Assembly: GCA_002398405.1 (NCBI GenBank)
Contig: DGYN01000094.1
Location: forward strand, 1-9,790
Length of the DNA stretch: 9,790 nucleotides
Source: Caulobacteraceae bacterium UBA5005
GTDB taxonomy: Bacteria; Pseudomonadota; Alphaproteobacteria; Caulobacterales; Caulobacteraceae
Reading direction: 5' to 3'
Shown here: positions 1-5,745 of the stretch, in pieces
Layout: every line of letters starts with the position of its first letter
Position numbering within the stretch: position 1 is the stretch's first letter
The notes under the pieces: model-generated
Database searches by the model: none
The model's input: the letters and a program-made list of their open reading frames with translations, nothing else
What the model was told of the DNA's origin: nothing
Translations under genes and position numbers: made by a program

Positions 1-57
1 CGATGTCCCCGGTCTGAACACCCTCCGGGAGGGGAAGCGATGGAAGCGTTCCACTTC

Positions 58-190
58 CTTGTCCTCCCGGCCAAGCGAAGCGCAGAGCCGGGACCCAGGA
101 GGTACAGAGTCCGACACAACAGCGGGGAGGCAGCATCGGCCGGAGCGGCTGGGTCCCGGACAGCCGCTGCGCGGCTTCCGGTATGACAAG
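58..190. repeat. 133-bp intergenic palindromic repeat (REP/RPE-like)
   Basis: The ends are inverted: 58-70 (cttgtcctcccgg) pairs with 178-190 (ccggtatgacaag) at 11 of 13 positions. An inner perfect 10-nt inverted repeat joins ccgggaccca (88-97) to tgggtcccgg (150-159). Together the two ~40-nt arms can fold into one long imperfect hairpin with a central loop at about 98-149. The right arm holds a further small hairpin, agccgc-tgc-gcggct (162-176). The element starts 4 bases beyond the accD stop and may serve as its 3' end structure, although no T-tract follows. The arm sequence (cccggccaagcgaagcgcagagccggg) resembles dispersed intergenic palindromes I associate with Caulobacterales and relatives; that family assignment is from memory. 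Bases 1-57 hold only short dyads (21-33 and 41-53) and no gene I can support. Confidence 0.7.
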
Positions 191-193
191 GAT

Positions 194-1114
194 TTAGGCA
201 GCCTTGCGCGCCCGCCCCATCATCAGGGTGGCCAGGAGCGAGCCCAGGACGCTGGGGACGTCCTTGCGGCTGACGACGCGGTCGACCATGCCGCGCTCGA
301 CCAGGAACTCGGAGGTCTGGAAGCCGGGGGGCAGGGTCTCGCGGATGGTCTGTTCGATCACCCGGCGGCCGGAGAAGCCAAGGGTCGCGCCGGGCTCGGC
401 GATGTGGATGTCGCCCAGCATGGCGTAGGAGGCGAGAACGCCGCCAGTGGTCGGGTCGGTCAGCACCACCACATAGGGCAGGCCCACGGCCTTCAGCTTC
501 TGGATGGCGATGGTGGTGCGGGCCATCTGCATGAGGGAAAGGGTCCCTTCCTGCATCCGGGCCCCGCCAGACGCGGTGAAGACCACCAGGGGCGCTTCGC
601 GCTTGCAGGCCTCTTCAGCCGCACGGAGGAAGGCTTCACCGGCGGCGACGCCCAAGGATCCGCCCATGAAGGCGAAGTCCTGGACCAGGACCACGGAATT
701 CACGCCGCCGATCTTGCCGGCGGCGATGGCCATGGCGTCCTTTTCGCCGGTCGCCTTGCGGGCGGCGGCCAGGCGGTCCTTGTAGGGCTTCTGATCGGTG
801 AAATTTAAGGGGTCGTCAAAGGACGAGGGGCTGTCGATTTCCTCGTGGACGCCCTCATCGAAGGTGAAGGCGAAGCGCAGGTCGGGGCCGATGCGCATGT
901 GGTGTCCGGACGGGGTCACCCACTGGGCGGCCTCCAGGTCCGGGCGGTAGATCATCTCGCCGGTGTCGGGGCATTTGACCCAGAGATTTTCCGGCGCCTC
1001 GCGCTTTTTAACGAGATTACGGACGCCGGGCGCGATGCGGGAAAGCCAGCCGCGTTTGCGCTCGGGCGTACTGGAGCCGTCCGGGCCCGGCGGGTTCATG
1101 TGCGCAACACTCAT
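194..1114 (-). CDS. accD: Acetyl-CoA carboxylase, carboxyltransferase subunit beta
   Basis: This 306-aa protein is the beta half of the carboxyltransferase that moves CO2 from biotinylated AccB to acetyl-CoA, giving malonyl-CoA for fatty-acid synthesis in the cytoplasm. Recognition rests on the crotonase-fold core: SGGARMQEG at 182-190, then SLMQMAR, PTTGGVLASYAMLGD at 221-235, and GFSGRRVIEQTIRETLPPGF at 246-265. Length matches the family. The N-terminal zinc-ribbon region (WVKCPDTGEMIYR, about 45-57) is present, but only C48 of the usual CxxC-x15-CxxC ligands remains; the other three positions are T51, T67 and G70. The ATG at 1114 overlaps the trpA stop by ATGA, so coupled translation is likely; a second in-frame ATG at 1099 is a less favoured alternative. 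The stop is TAA. It is the last gene of the trpFBA-accD operon and is followed at once by the palindromic repeat at 58-190. Confidence 0.96.
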   Translation of the reverse strand: MSVAHMNPPGPDGSSTPERKRGWLSRIAPGVRNLVKKREAPENLWVKCPDTGEMIYRPDLEAAQWVTPSGHHMRIGPDLRFAFTFDEGVHEEIDSPSSFDDPLNFTDQKPYKDRLAAARKATGEKDAMAIAAGKIGGVNSVVLVQDFAFMGGSLGVAAGEAFLRAAEEACKREAPLVVFTASGGARMQEGTLSLMQMARTTIAIQKLKAVGLPYVVVLTDPTTGGVLASYAMLGDIHIAEPGATLGFSGRRVIEQTIRETLPPGFQTSEFLVERGMVDRVVSRKDVPSVLGSLLATLMMGRARKAA

Positions 1115-1941
1115 GCCTTCAGGCCATCCGCCTTGATGGAACGCACAGCCTTAGCCATGGCGTTCACCCTTTCCAGCACATTCGCTACCGGATCACGGTT
1201 CTGTGCAATGCACTCTGCGATTTCATCCACAAGCACGGACCCTACGACAGCGCCGTCGGCCACCCTGGCGACGGCCGCAGCGCGCTCCGGGGTCTTGATC
1301 CCGAAGCCCACCACAACAGGAAGACCGGAAGCCGCCCTGATTCGTTCCACGAAAGGTTTAACGGCGTCGGCGTCCGCTTCCTTCACCCCCGTCACGCCGG
1401 CCACGGAAACGTAATAGACGAAGCCCGAAGTGCGGCGGATCACGGCGGGCAGGCGCTTGTCGTCAGTGGTGGGCGTCGCCAGGCGGATCAGGCTGATCCC
1501 GGCCTCGTCCAGGGCGTCCGCCAGGGGGTCGGCTTCCTCCGGGGGGCAGTCGACGACGATCAGGCCGTCGATCCCGGCGGCCTTGGCGTCCTGGGCGAAG
1601 GTGTCAAAGCCCCGGTTCAGCAGGGGGTTGAGGTAACCCATCAGGACGATGGGGGTCTCATTGTCGGTCTTGCGGAACTCGGCGGCCATGGCGAGCGTGC
1701 CGGAAAGTGTCATGCCGCCCTTGAGGGCGCGCAGGGCGGCCTTCTGGATCGGCGGGCCTTCGGCCATGGGGTCGGAGAAGGGAAAGCCCAGCTCGATGAT
1801 GTCGGCCCCGGCGGCGGGAAGGCCGTTCATGATCTTCTGCGCGGTTTCGCGGTCGGGATCGCCGGCCATGATGTAGGCCACGAAGGCCGCGCGGCCTTCG
1901 CCCTTCAGGGCTTTGAAGCGGGCGTCGATGCGGGCTGTCAT
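1111..1941 (-). CDS. trpA: Tryptophan synthase alpha subunit
   Basis: This 276-aa TIM-barrel protein cleaves indole-3-glycerol phosphate to indole and glyceraldehyde 3-phosphate and passes indole to TrpB in an alpha2-beta2 complex. The signature IIELGFPFSDPMAEGPPIQ runs from 48 to 66. E50 corresponds to the catalytic Glu49 of the Salmonella enzyme, but the second catalytic acid (Asp60 in Salmonella, usually within MADGP) is Glu61 here. Other conserved pieces are MGYLNPLL (101-108), VVDCPPEEA (129-137), YYVSVAGVTGVK (176-187), and the phosphate-binding VGFGIKTPE (211-219) with VVGSVLV (232-238). The ATG at 1941 was chosen because the protein begins in the usual place there. The reading frame stays open upstream to 2229 only because it runs beneath the preceding smORF and trpB. 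The start overlaps the smORF stop by ATGA without a clear Shine-Dalgarno sequence, so translation is probably coupled. Its stop overlaps accD in the same way. Confidence 0.96.
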   Translation of the reverse strand: MTARIDARFKALKGEGRAAFVAYIMAGDPDRETAQKIMNGLPAAGADIIELGFPFSDPMAEGPPIQKAALRALKGGMTLSGTLAMAAEFRKTDNETPIVLMGYLNPLLNRGFDTFAQDAKAAGIDGLIVVDCPPEEADPLADALDEAGISLIRLATPTTDDKRLPAVIRRTSGFVYYVSVAGVTGVKEADADAVKPFVERIRAASGLPVVVGFGIKTPERAAAVARVADGAVVGSVLVDEIAECIAQNRDPVANVLERVNAMAKAVRSIKADGLKA

Positions 1942-2072
1942 TCGGTGTCGATCGCCACGCTGGGAAGGTCGGGACTTTCGGGCGCGGGCGGCTCGCCGCG
2001 CAGGAAGACGGCGCCCAGGATGACGCCGATGGCGACGGCCACCAGAACCAGCCAGGCGCGGCTCTTCCTCAT
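1938..2072 (-). CDS. Small single-pass membrane protein between trpB and trpA (44 aa)
   Basis: This unrecognised small gene fills the gap between trpB and trpA exactly. Its ATG (2072-2070) overlaps the trpB TGA as ATGA, and its TGA (1940-1938) overlaps the trpA ATG as ATGA. The 44-aa product starts with a basic MRKSR. Residues 7-24 are an uninterrupted hydrophobic stretch (WLVLVAVAIGVILGAVFL), followed by RGE and a proline-rich acidic tail, PPAPESPDLPSVAIDTE. The positive-inside rule suggests an N-in/C-out inner-membrane peptide with a short periplasmic tail. There is no lipobox cysteine. A GGGGCG about 8 nt before the ATG could be a weak ribosome binding site. The exact double overlap in a compact operon and the membrane-like composition argue for a real gene. 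Possible roles are a translational bridge keeping trpB and trpA in balance, or an independent membrane peptide. No function can be assigned. Confidence 0.75.
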   Translation of the reverse strand: MRKSRAWLVLVAVAIGVILGAVFLRGEPPAPESPDLPSVAIDTE

Positions 2073-3289
2073 ATGGTGCGCCCCAGATGGGCGGCGACGG
2101 TGGCGACGTCCTTGTCGCCGCGGCCGGAGAGCAGCAGGACGACGATGCCGTCCTTGCCCACGTCCTTGGCGACCTCCTTGAGGCGCGCGATGGCGTGGGC
2201 GCTTTCAAGGGCCGGGATGATGCCCTCAAGCGTGGCGCAGAGCTGGAAGGCCTCCAGGGCCTCTTCGTCAGTGGCCGAAAGGTATTCGGCGCGGCCGATG
2301 TCGTTGAGGAAGGAGTGCTCCGGGCCGATGCCGGGATAGTCGAGACCGGCGCTGATCGAGTGGGCGTCGAGGATCTGGCCTTCCGGGTCCTGCAGCAGAT
2401 AGGTCTTGTTGCCGTGCAGGACGCCGGGCCGGCCGCCGGTCAGCGAGGCGGCGTGCTTGTCAGTGGCCAGGCCATGGCCGGCCGCCTCGACCCCGATCAG
2501 GCGGACGCTCTCGTCCTCGAGGAAAGGGTGGAAGATGCCGATGGCGTTGGAGCCGCCGCCGATACAGGCGACCACCGCGTCGGGAAGGCGCCGTTCGAGC
2601 TGCGAAAGCTGGCTGCGGGTCTCGTGGCCGATGATCGACTGGAAGTCGCGGACCATGCCCGGATAGGGGTGCGGACCGGCGGCGGTGCCGATCAGATAGT
2701 AGGTGTCGGAAACGTTGGTGACCCAGTCGCGCAGGGCCTCGTTCATGGCGTCCTTGAGGGTGCCCGTGCCGCTGGTCACCGGGATGACCTCGGTCCCCAG
2801 CAGGTTCATGCGGAAGACATTGGGCTTTTGCCGCTCGACGTCGGTGGCGCCCATATAGACAAAGCCCGGCAGGCCGAAGCGCGCGCAAACGGTGGCGGTG
2901 GCGACCCCGTGCTGACCGGCCCCGGTCTCTGCGATGATGCGGGTCTTGCCCATGCGCCGCGCCAGGAGGATCTGGCCGAGCGCATTGTTGATCTTGTGCG
3001 AGCCGGTGTGGTTCAGCTCCTCGCGCTTCAGATAGATCTTCGCCCCGCCGAAGTGCTCGGTCAGGCGCTCGGCGAAATACATGGCGCTGGGGCGGCCGGC
3101 GTAGTGGACCTGGAGATTGCGCAGTTCGGCCTGGAACTTGGGGTCGGCCTTGGCGTCCTGGTAGGCGCGGTCCAGTTCGAGGACCAGCGGCATCAGGGTC
3201 TCGGCGACATAGCGCCCGCCGTAGTCGCCAAAGCGCCCGTTGGCGTCGGGATAGGCCGAATAGTCGTTGGGCTTGAGCGGCGTGTTCAC
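2069..3289 (-). CDS. trpB: Tryptophan synthase beta subunit
   Basis: This 406-aa PLP enzyme condenses indole from TrpA with L-serine to make L-tryptophan in the cytoplasm. The PLP-binding lysine is K99 in ELNHTGSHKINNALGQ. ETGAGQHG (121-128) supplies the catalytic acid region and GGGSNAIG (244-251) the PLP phosphate site; LESAHA (361-366) and SGRGDKD (388-394) complete the family pattern. Length is typical of the TrpB1 class that pairs with TrpA. The start is GTG at 3289, giving MNTPLKPNDYS; no strong Shine-Dalgarno precedes it, and trpF ends 23 nt upstream. The TGA stop overlaps the ATG of the small membrane-protein gene, so trpB and trpA are not directly adjacent as they are in many bacteria. 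No key residue appears to be missing. Confidence 0.97.
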   Translation of the reverse strand: MNTPLKPNDYSAYPDANGRFGDYGGRYVAETLMPLVLELDRAYQDAKADPKFQAELRNLQVHYAGRPSAMYFAERLTEHFGGAKIYLKREELNHTGSHKINNALGQILLARRMGKTRIIAETGAGQHGVATATVCARFGLPGFVYMGATDVERQKPNVFRMNLLGTEVIPVTSGTGTLKDAMNEALRDWVTNVSDTYYLIGTAAGPHPYPGMVRDFQSIIGHETRSQLSQLERRLPDAVVACIGGGSNAIGIFHPFLEDESVRLIGVEAAGHGLATDKHAASLTGGRPGVLHGNKTYLLQDPEGQILDAHSISAGLDYPGIGPEHSFLNDIGRAEYLSATDEEALEAFQLCATLEGIIPALESAHAIARLKEVAKDVGKDGIVVLLLSGRGDKDVATVAAHLGRTI

Positions 3290-3312
3290 TGGGTCGGTTT
3301 CACTGGCGGCGC

Positions 3313-3957
3313 TTAAGCGCGGCGGACGGCCTCTAGGAAGGCGGTGATGAGAGCGGGGTCCTTTAAGCCGGGACCGCGCTCCACGCCAGAGGAAACGTCC
3401 AACAAGGGCGCGCCGGACTGCCGCACGGCGTCGGCGACATTCCAGGGATCGAGACCGCCGGCGAGGAAGTGGGGGCGCTTGAACTTGCGGCCCTTGAGGA
3501 TGGTCCAGTCGAAGGAGGCCCCTACCCCGCCCGGCAGATCAGAGCCTGAGGGCGGTTTGGCGTCGAACATCAGGTGCTCGGCAAGGTCGTCGTACTGGGC
3601 GGCGGCGGTAAGGTCCGAAGCGTCCGAGACCGGCAGGGCCTTGATGATAGGCCGGCCGGCGCGGCGGGCGATTTCGGCGGCGCGGGCCGGGGTTTCCTTG
3701 CCGTGGAGCTGGATGAGCCCGGGGTTGAGGATCGAGGTAATCCGGTCGAGTTCGGCGTCGGTGGGATCGACAACGACCGCGACGATCTTGAGGTTCGCGG
3801 CGCGGGCGGGATTGGCGAGCTTCGCCGCGGCCTCAGGCGCGATGTTGCGCGGGCTCTTGGGAAAAAAGATGAACCCGGCGAACGCGGCCTTCCCGGCGAT
3901 CGCGGCGGCGACCGCATCGGGGGTGGAGAGACCGCAGATCTTGGCCAGGGTGGTCAT
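3313..3957 (-). CDS. trpF: Phosphoribosylanthranilate isomerase
   Basis: This 214-aa beta/alpha-barrel enzyme catalyses the Amadori rearrangement of N-(5-phosphoribosyl)anthranilate to CdRP in tryptophan synthesis. The family start KICGL (6-10) contains the catalytic Cys8. FFPKSPRNI (31-39), IQLHG (82-86), FDAKPP (131-136, with the general-acid Asp132), PGGVGASFDW (142-151), LAGGLDPWNV (165-174) and the phosphate-binding DVSSGVE (187-193) followed by PGLKD (196-200) all match. The ATG at 3957 is chosen because MTTLAKICG is the normal N-terminus. The frame stays open to about 4155, but that extension encodes low-complexity Pro/Arg residues from the repeat upstream. The 5' region holds no Trp-rich leader peptide, so attenuation by ribosome stalling at Trp codons is not evident. 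It is the first gene of the trpF-trpB-smORF-trpA-accD unit and lies 44 bases downstream of the repeat at 4001-4216. Confidence 0.96.
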   Translation of the reverse strand: MTTLAKICGLSTPDAVAAAIAGKAAFAGFIFFPKSPRNIAPEAAAKLANPARAANLKIVAVVVDPTDAELDRITSILNPGLIQLHGKETPARAAEIARRAGRPIIKALPVSDASDLTAAAQYDDLAEHLMFDAKPPSGSDLPGGVGASFDWTILKGRKFKRPHFLAGGLDPWNVADAVRQSGAPLLDVSSGVERGPGLKDPALITAFLEAVRRA

Positions 3958-4000
3958 TGGGGCGCGCTTAACATGGGGAGGCGATGCGCGGAACGCTCCC

Positions 4001-4216
4001 TTTCCCTCACCTTCCGGGAGGAAGGGGGAGGGTGGCGCCCTTCCACCCCTGCGGGACGGAAATGCGAACGGCGCCGGATCGCGATGCGATCCGGTGGGCG
4101 AGCCGGGCGGGGAAGGCCTCTGTCGGAGCCTCGCGGATGCAACGGGCTCTCCCACCCGCTTCGCCGCAGACGCGGCAAAGCCCCCTCCCCGCGCTTGCAG
4201 CGCGCGGTGAGGGAAA
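4001..4216. repeat. 216-bp hairpin-array repeat with 11-bp terminal inverted repeats
   Basis: The block between mscL and trpF is bounded by perfect 11-bp inverted repeats, tttccctcacc (4001-4011) and ggtgagggaaa (4206-4216). Inside are at least five short perfect hairpins: ccttcc/ggaagg (4010-4025), gggtgg/ccaccc (4030-4048), ccggatcgc/gcgatccgg with a 3-nt loop (4074-4094), gccgc/gcggc (4163-4176) and cgcgc/gcgcg (4190-4204). No plausible coding sequence is present: frames across it encode Pro/Arg/Ala-rich residues and are shadows. It starts 6 bases beyond the mscL stop and ends 44 bases before trpF. It may therefore act as the mscL 3' end and as part of the trp 5' leader. It looks like a non-autonomous dispersed intergenic repeat, but a second copy is not in this window, so mobility is inference. 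Confidence 0.6.
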
Positions 4217-4222
4217 AGCTCA

Positions 4223-4753
4223 CTACTTCTTCTTGGCGGGCGCCTTTTTGGCCGCCGGCTTCGGCGTCGCCTTGGCCGCGGGTTTGGCGGCGGTGGGCTT
4301 GGGGGTCGCGACGGTTTGCGCCGCCGCGGCCTTGGGCATTCCCTGGCGCACGGTCAGGGCGTCCCTGATCTCCATCAACAGGGCTTCGCTGGTGGTCGGC
4401 GCGGCCGGAGCTGCGGGCGTTTCGGCCTCCTTGCGGCGCAGGCTGTTGATCGCCTTGACCACCAGGAAGATGACGAAGGCGACGATCAGGAACTGGATCG
4501 CGGTGTTGATGAAGGCGCCGTACTGGATGGCGACTTCGGGCGCCTTGGCGGGGTCGTCGCCAGCCGCTTTCAGCACCAGTTTCAGGTCGGAGAAATCGAT
4601 GCCGCCGATCAAAAGGCCGATGGGCGGCATGACCACCTGGTCGACCAGGGAGGTGACGATCTTGCCAAAGGCCGCGCCGATGATCACCCCGACGGCCAGA
4701 TCGATGACATTGCCCTTGGAGATGAACTCCTTGAACTCGCTGACCATGCCCAT
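4223..4753 (-). CDS. mscL: Large-conductance mechanosensitive channel with long basic C-terminal tail
   Basis: MscL is a pentameric inner-membrane channel that opens under membrane tension and releases solutes during hypo-osmotic shock. The N-terminus is characteristic: an amphipathic VSEFKEFISKGNVIDLAVGV (4-23), TM1 at about 17-45 with GVIIGAAFGKIVTSLVDQVV, and the MPPIGLLIGGIDF loop (42-54). TM2 covers about 80-101 (AFINTAIQFLIVAFVIFLVV), followed by the cytoplasmic helix containing LLMEIRDAL (125-133). E. coli MscL has 136 residues; this protein has 176. The extra residues, about 139-176, form a low-complexity Ala/Lys/Pro/Thr tail resembling histone-H1-like C-termini and ending KKAPAKKK. 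The start at 4753 is preferred over the ATG at 4747 because AGGGGG lies about 10 nt upstream. It is divergent from the membrane-protein cassette at 4914. Confidence 0.96.
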   Translation of the reverse strand: MGMVSEFKEFISKGNVIDLAVGVIIGAAFGKIVTSLVDQVVMPPIGLLIGGIDFSDLKLVLKAAGDDPAKAPEVAIQYGAFINTAIQFLIVAFVIFLVVKAINSLRRKEAETPAAPAAPTTSEALLMEIRDALTVRQGMPKAAAAQTVATPKPTAAKPAAKATPKPAAKKAPAKKK

Positions 4754-4913
4754 GCGCTTATACCCCCTGATGTGAGGGCCAAGCGTCGGCCAAGCCCGGG
4801 GCCGCGTCAATCGCCTTAAGGTGGGCGGACAGGTTCGGTATTCACGACAAAAATGGTTCGGTCCGCATAACTTTGTTATTCTGCCCCCAGCAAAAACAGC
4901 CCGGGGGGGCCCC
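4754..4913. promoter_or_regulatory. Divergent control region between mscL and the membrane-protein cassette
   Basis: These 160 bases must hold the promoters of mscL (leftward) and of the cassette starting at 4914 (rightward). Two direct repeats are visible. GGCCAAGC occurs at 4777-4784 and 4788-4795, 11 bp apart and so on the same helix face. GGTTCGGT occurs at 4832-4839 and 4855-4862, 23 bp apart. A 6-bp dyad, gcggac (4825-4830) with gtccgc (4861-4866), encloses the second pair. I could not pick convincing -35/-10 pairs on either strand. The repeats are candidate regulator sites, but short repeats in GC-rich DNA can arise by chance. Confidence 0.35.
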
Positions 4914-5741
4914 ATGACGACCGAAACTCTGCCGCGCGCCCAGAGCGGCCAACCGACCGATCAGCTGTCCGGAACGCCGCGCGCGGGCGTGATCGACCGA
5001 TGGATCTATGTGGCCATGGCGGTCCTTTTCGTCGTCGGGGTGCTGGCCGGCTTTGTCCCGGATTCGATCGGCAAGATGGCCGCCGTCGAGGCGGGCCAGC
5101 GGCCGCCGTTCCCGATGATCCTGCACGCCCATGCCGTCCTGATGGGGGCGTTCCTGGTCCTGCTGCTGGCCCAGACCGTGCTGGTGGCGCTGGGCCGGAC
5201 GGCGCAGCACAGGAAGCTGGGTCTCGCGTCCCTGGTGGTTGCGCCGGCCCTGGTGGTGGTCGGTTTCCTGCTGGTGCCGACCATGTACCATCAGCTTTGG
5301 GACGGCGCCCACGGGCCGGTCCCGCCGCCGGTAAAGGCGGAGCTGATGAAGCTGATCAGCAACAGCGAAAACATCATGCTGCTGCAGTTCGAGGTCGGCC
5401 TGTTGTTCCCATTGATGCTGACCATCGGCCTCCTGGCCCGGCACACGGACGCGGGCCTGCACAAGCGCATGATGATCCTTTCCATCGCTCCAGCCCTGGC
5501 GGCCGCTTTCGATCGGATTACCTGGCTTCCGACCTCCCTCCCCGAGAGCCCTACCACGGCGTTCGCCTGGCCCCTGGCCGCCGTCCTGCCGATGTTCCTA
5601 TGGGACGTAATCCGCAACAGGCGCGTGCACCGGGCCTATGGGATTTGGCTCGCCATCTTCCTGCCGGTCGCGGTCATCATCCACCTGCTGTGGGATACAT
5701 CCTGGTGGCACCAGACGGCTCAGAGCCTGATGGGGGTGTAA
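4914..5741 (+). CDS. Conserved-type polytopic membrane protein, function unknown
   Basis: The 275-aa product has a short polar N-terminus (1-28) and about seven hydrophobic segments, near 31-49, 68-92, 104-124, 153-175, 185-203, 216-236 and 241-262. Conserved-looking features are histidines in or near the membrane: HAH at 71-73, QHRKLG at 98-103, LHKRMMIL at 182-189 and H257. The pattern of H...Q...ALGR..xHRKLG, then xHKRMMxL and a downstream AFDRI, resembles a broad family of unannotated bacterial membrane proteins (somewhat like DUF2306). That comparison is from memory, and heme or metal binding by the histidines would be speculation. The ATG at 4914 was chosen because the frame upstream of it reads through the intergenic region. 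The next gene starts 4 nt after the stop, so the two form an operon. Confidence 0.8.
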   Translation: MTTETLPRAQSGQPTDQLSGTPRAGVIDRWIYVAMAVLFVVGVLAGFVPDSIGKMAAVEAGQRPPFPMILHAHAVLMGAFLVLLLAQTVLVALGRTAQHRKLGLASLVVAPALVVVGFLLVPTMYHQLWDGAHGPVPPPVKAELMKLISNSENIMLLQFEVGLLFPLMLTIGLLARHTDAGLHKRMMILSIAPALAAAFDRITWLPTSLPESPTTAFAWPLAAVLPMFLWDVIRNRRVHRAYGIWLAIFLPVAVIIHLLWDTSWWHQTAQSLMGV

Positions 5742-5745
5742 GGCC

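Noticed and set aside
1..136. Possible folC start on the minus strand downstream of accD (open frame from the CAT at 134-136)
   Set aside because: The translation is Pro/Gly/Trp-rich repeat sequence with no FolC resemblance. folC, if present, lies beyond the window.
59..808. Long plus-strand frame opposite accD (and a similar one at 2087-3316 opposite trpB)
   Set aside because: These are antisense shadows of well-recognised genes in GC-rich DNA. Their Gly/Ala/Asp/His-rich composition matches no protein family.
1942..2229. N-terminal extension of trpA to 2229
   Set aside because: Residues before MTARIDARF are low-complexity Arg/Ser/Pro read out of frame through the smORF and trpB. The family start fits at 1941.
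3954..3974. Six-codon frame MLSAPQ overlapping the trpF start by ATGA, a possible leader peptide
   Set aside because: It has no Shine-Dalgarno sequence and no Trp codon. A frame this short is expected by chance.
3958..4155. N-terminal extension of trpF
   Set aside because: It runs through the hairpin repeat. TrpF normally begins just before KICG.
4754..4915. Upstream extension of mscL to 4915
   Set aside because: MscL homologues start near MVSEFKEF, and AGGGGG sits at the right distance before 4753.
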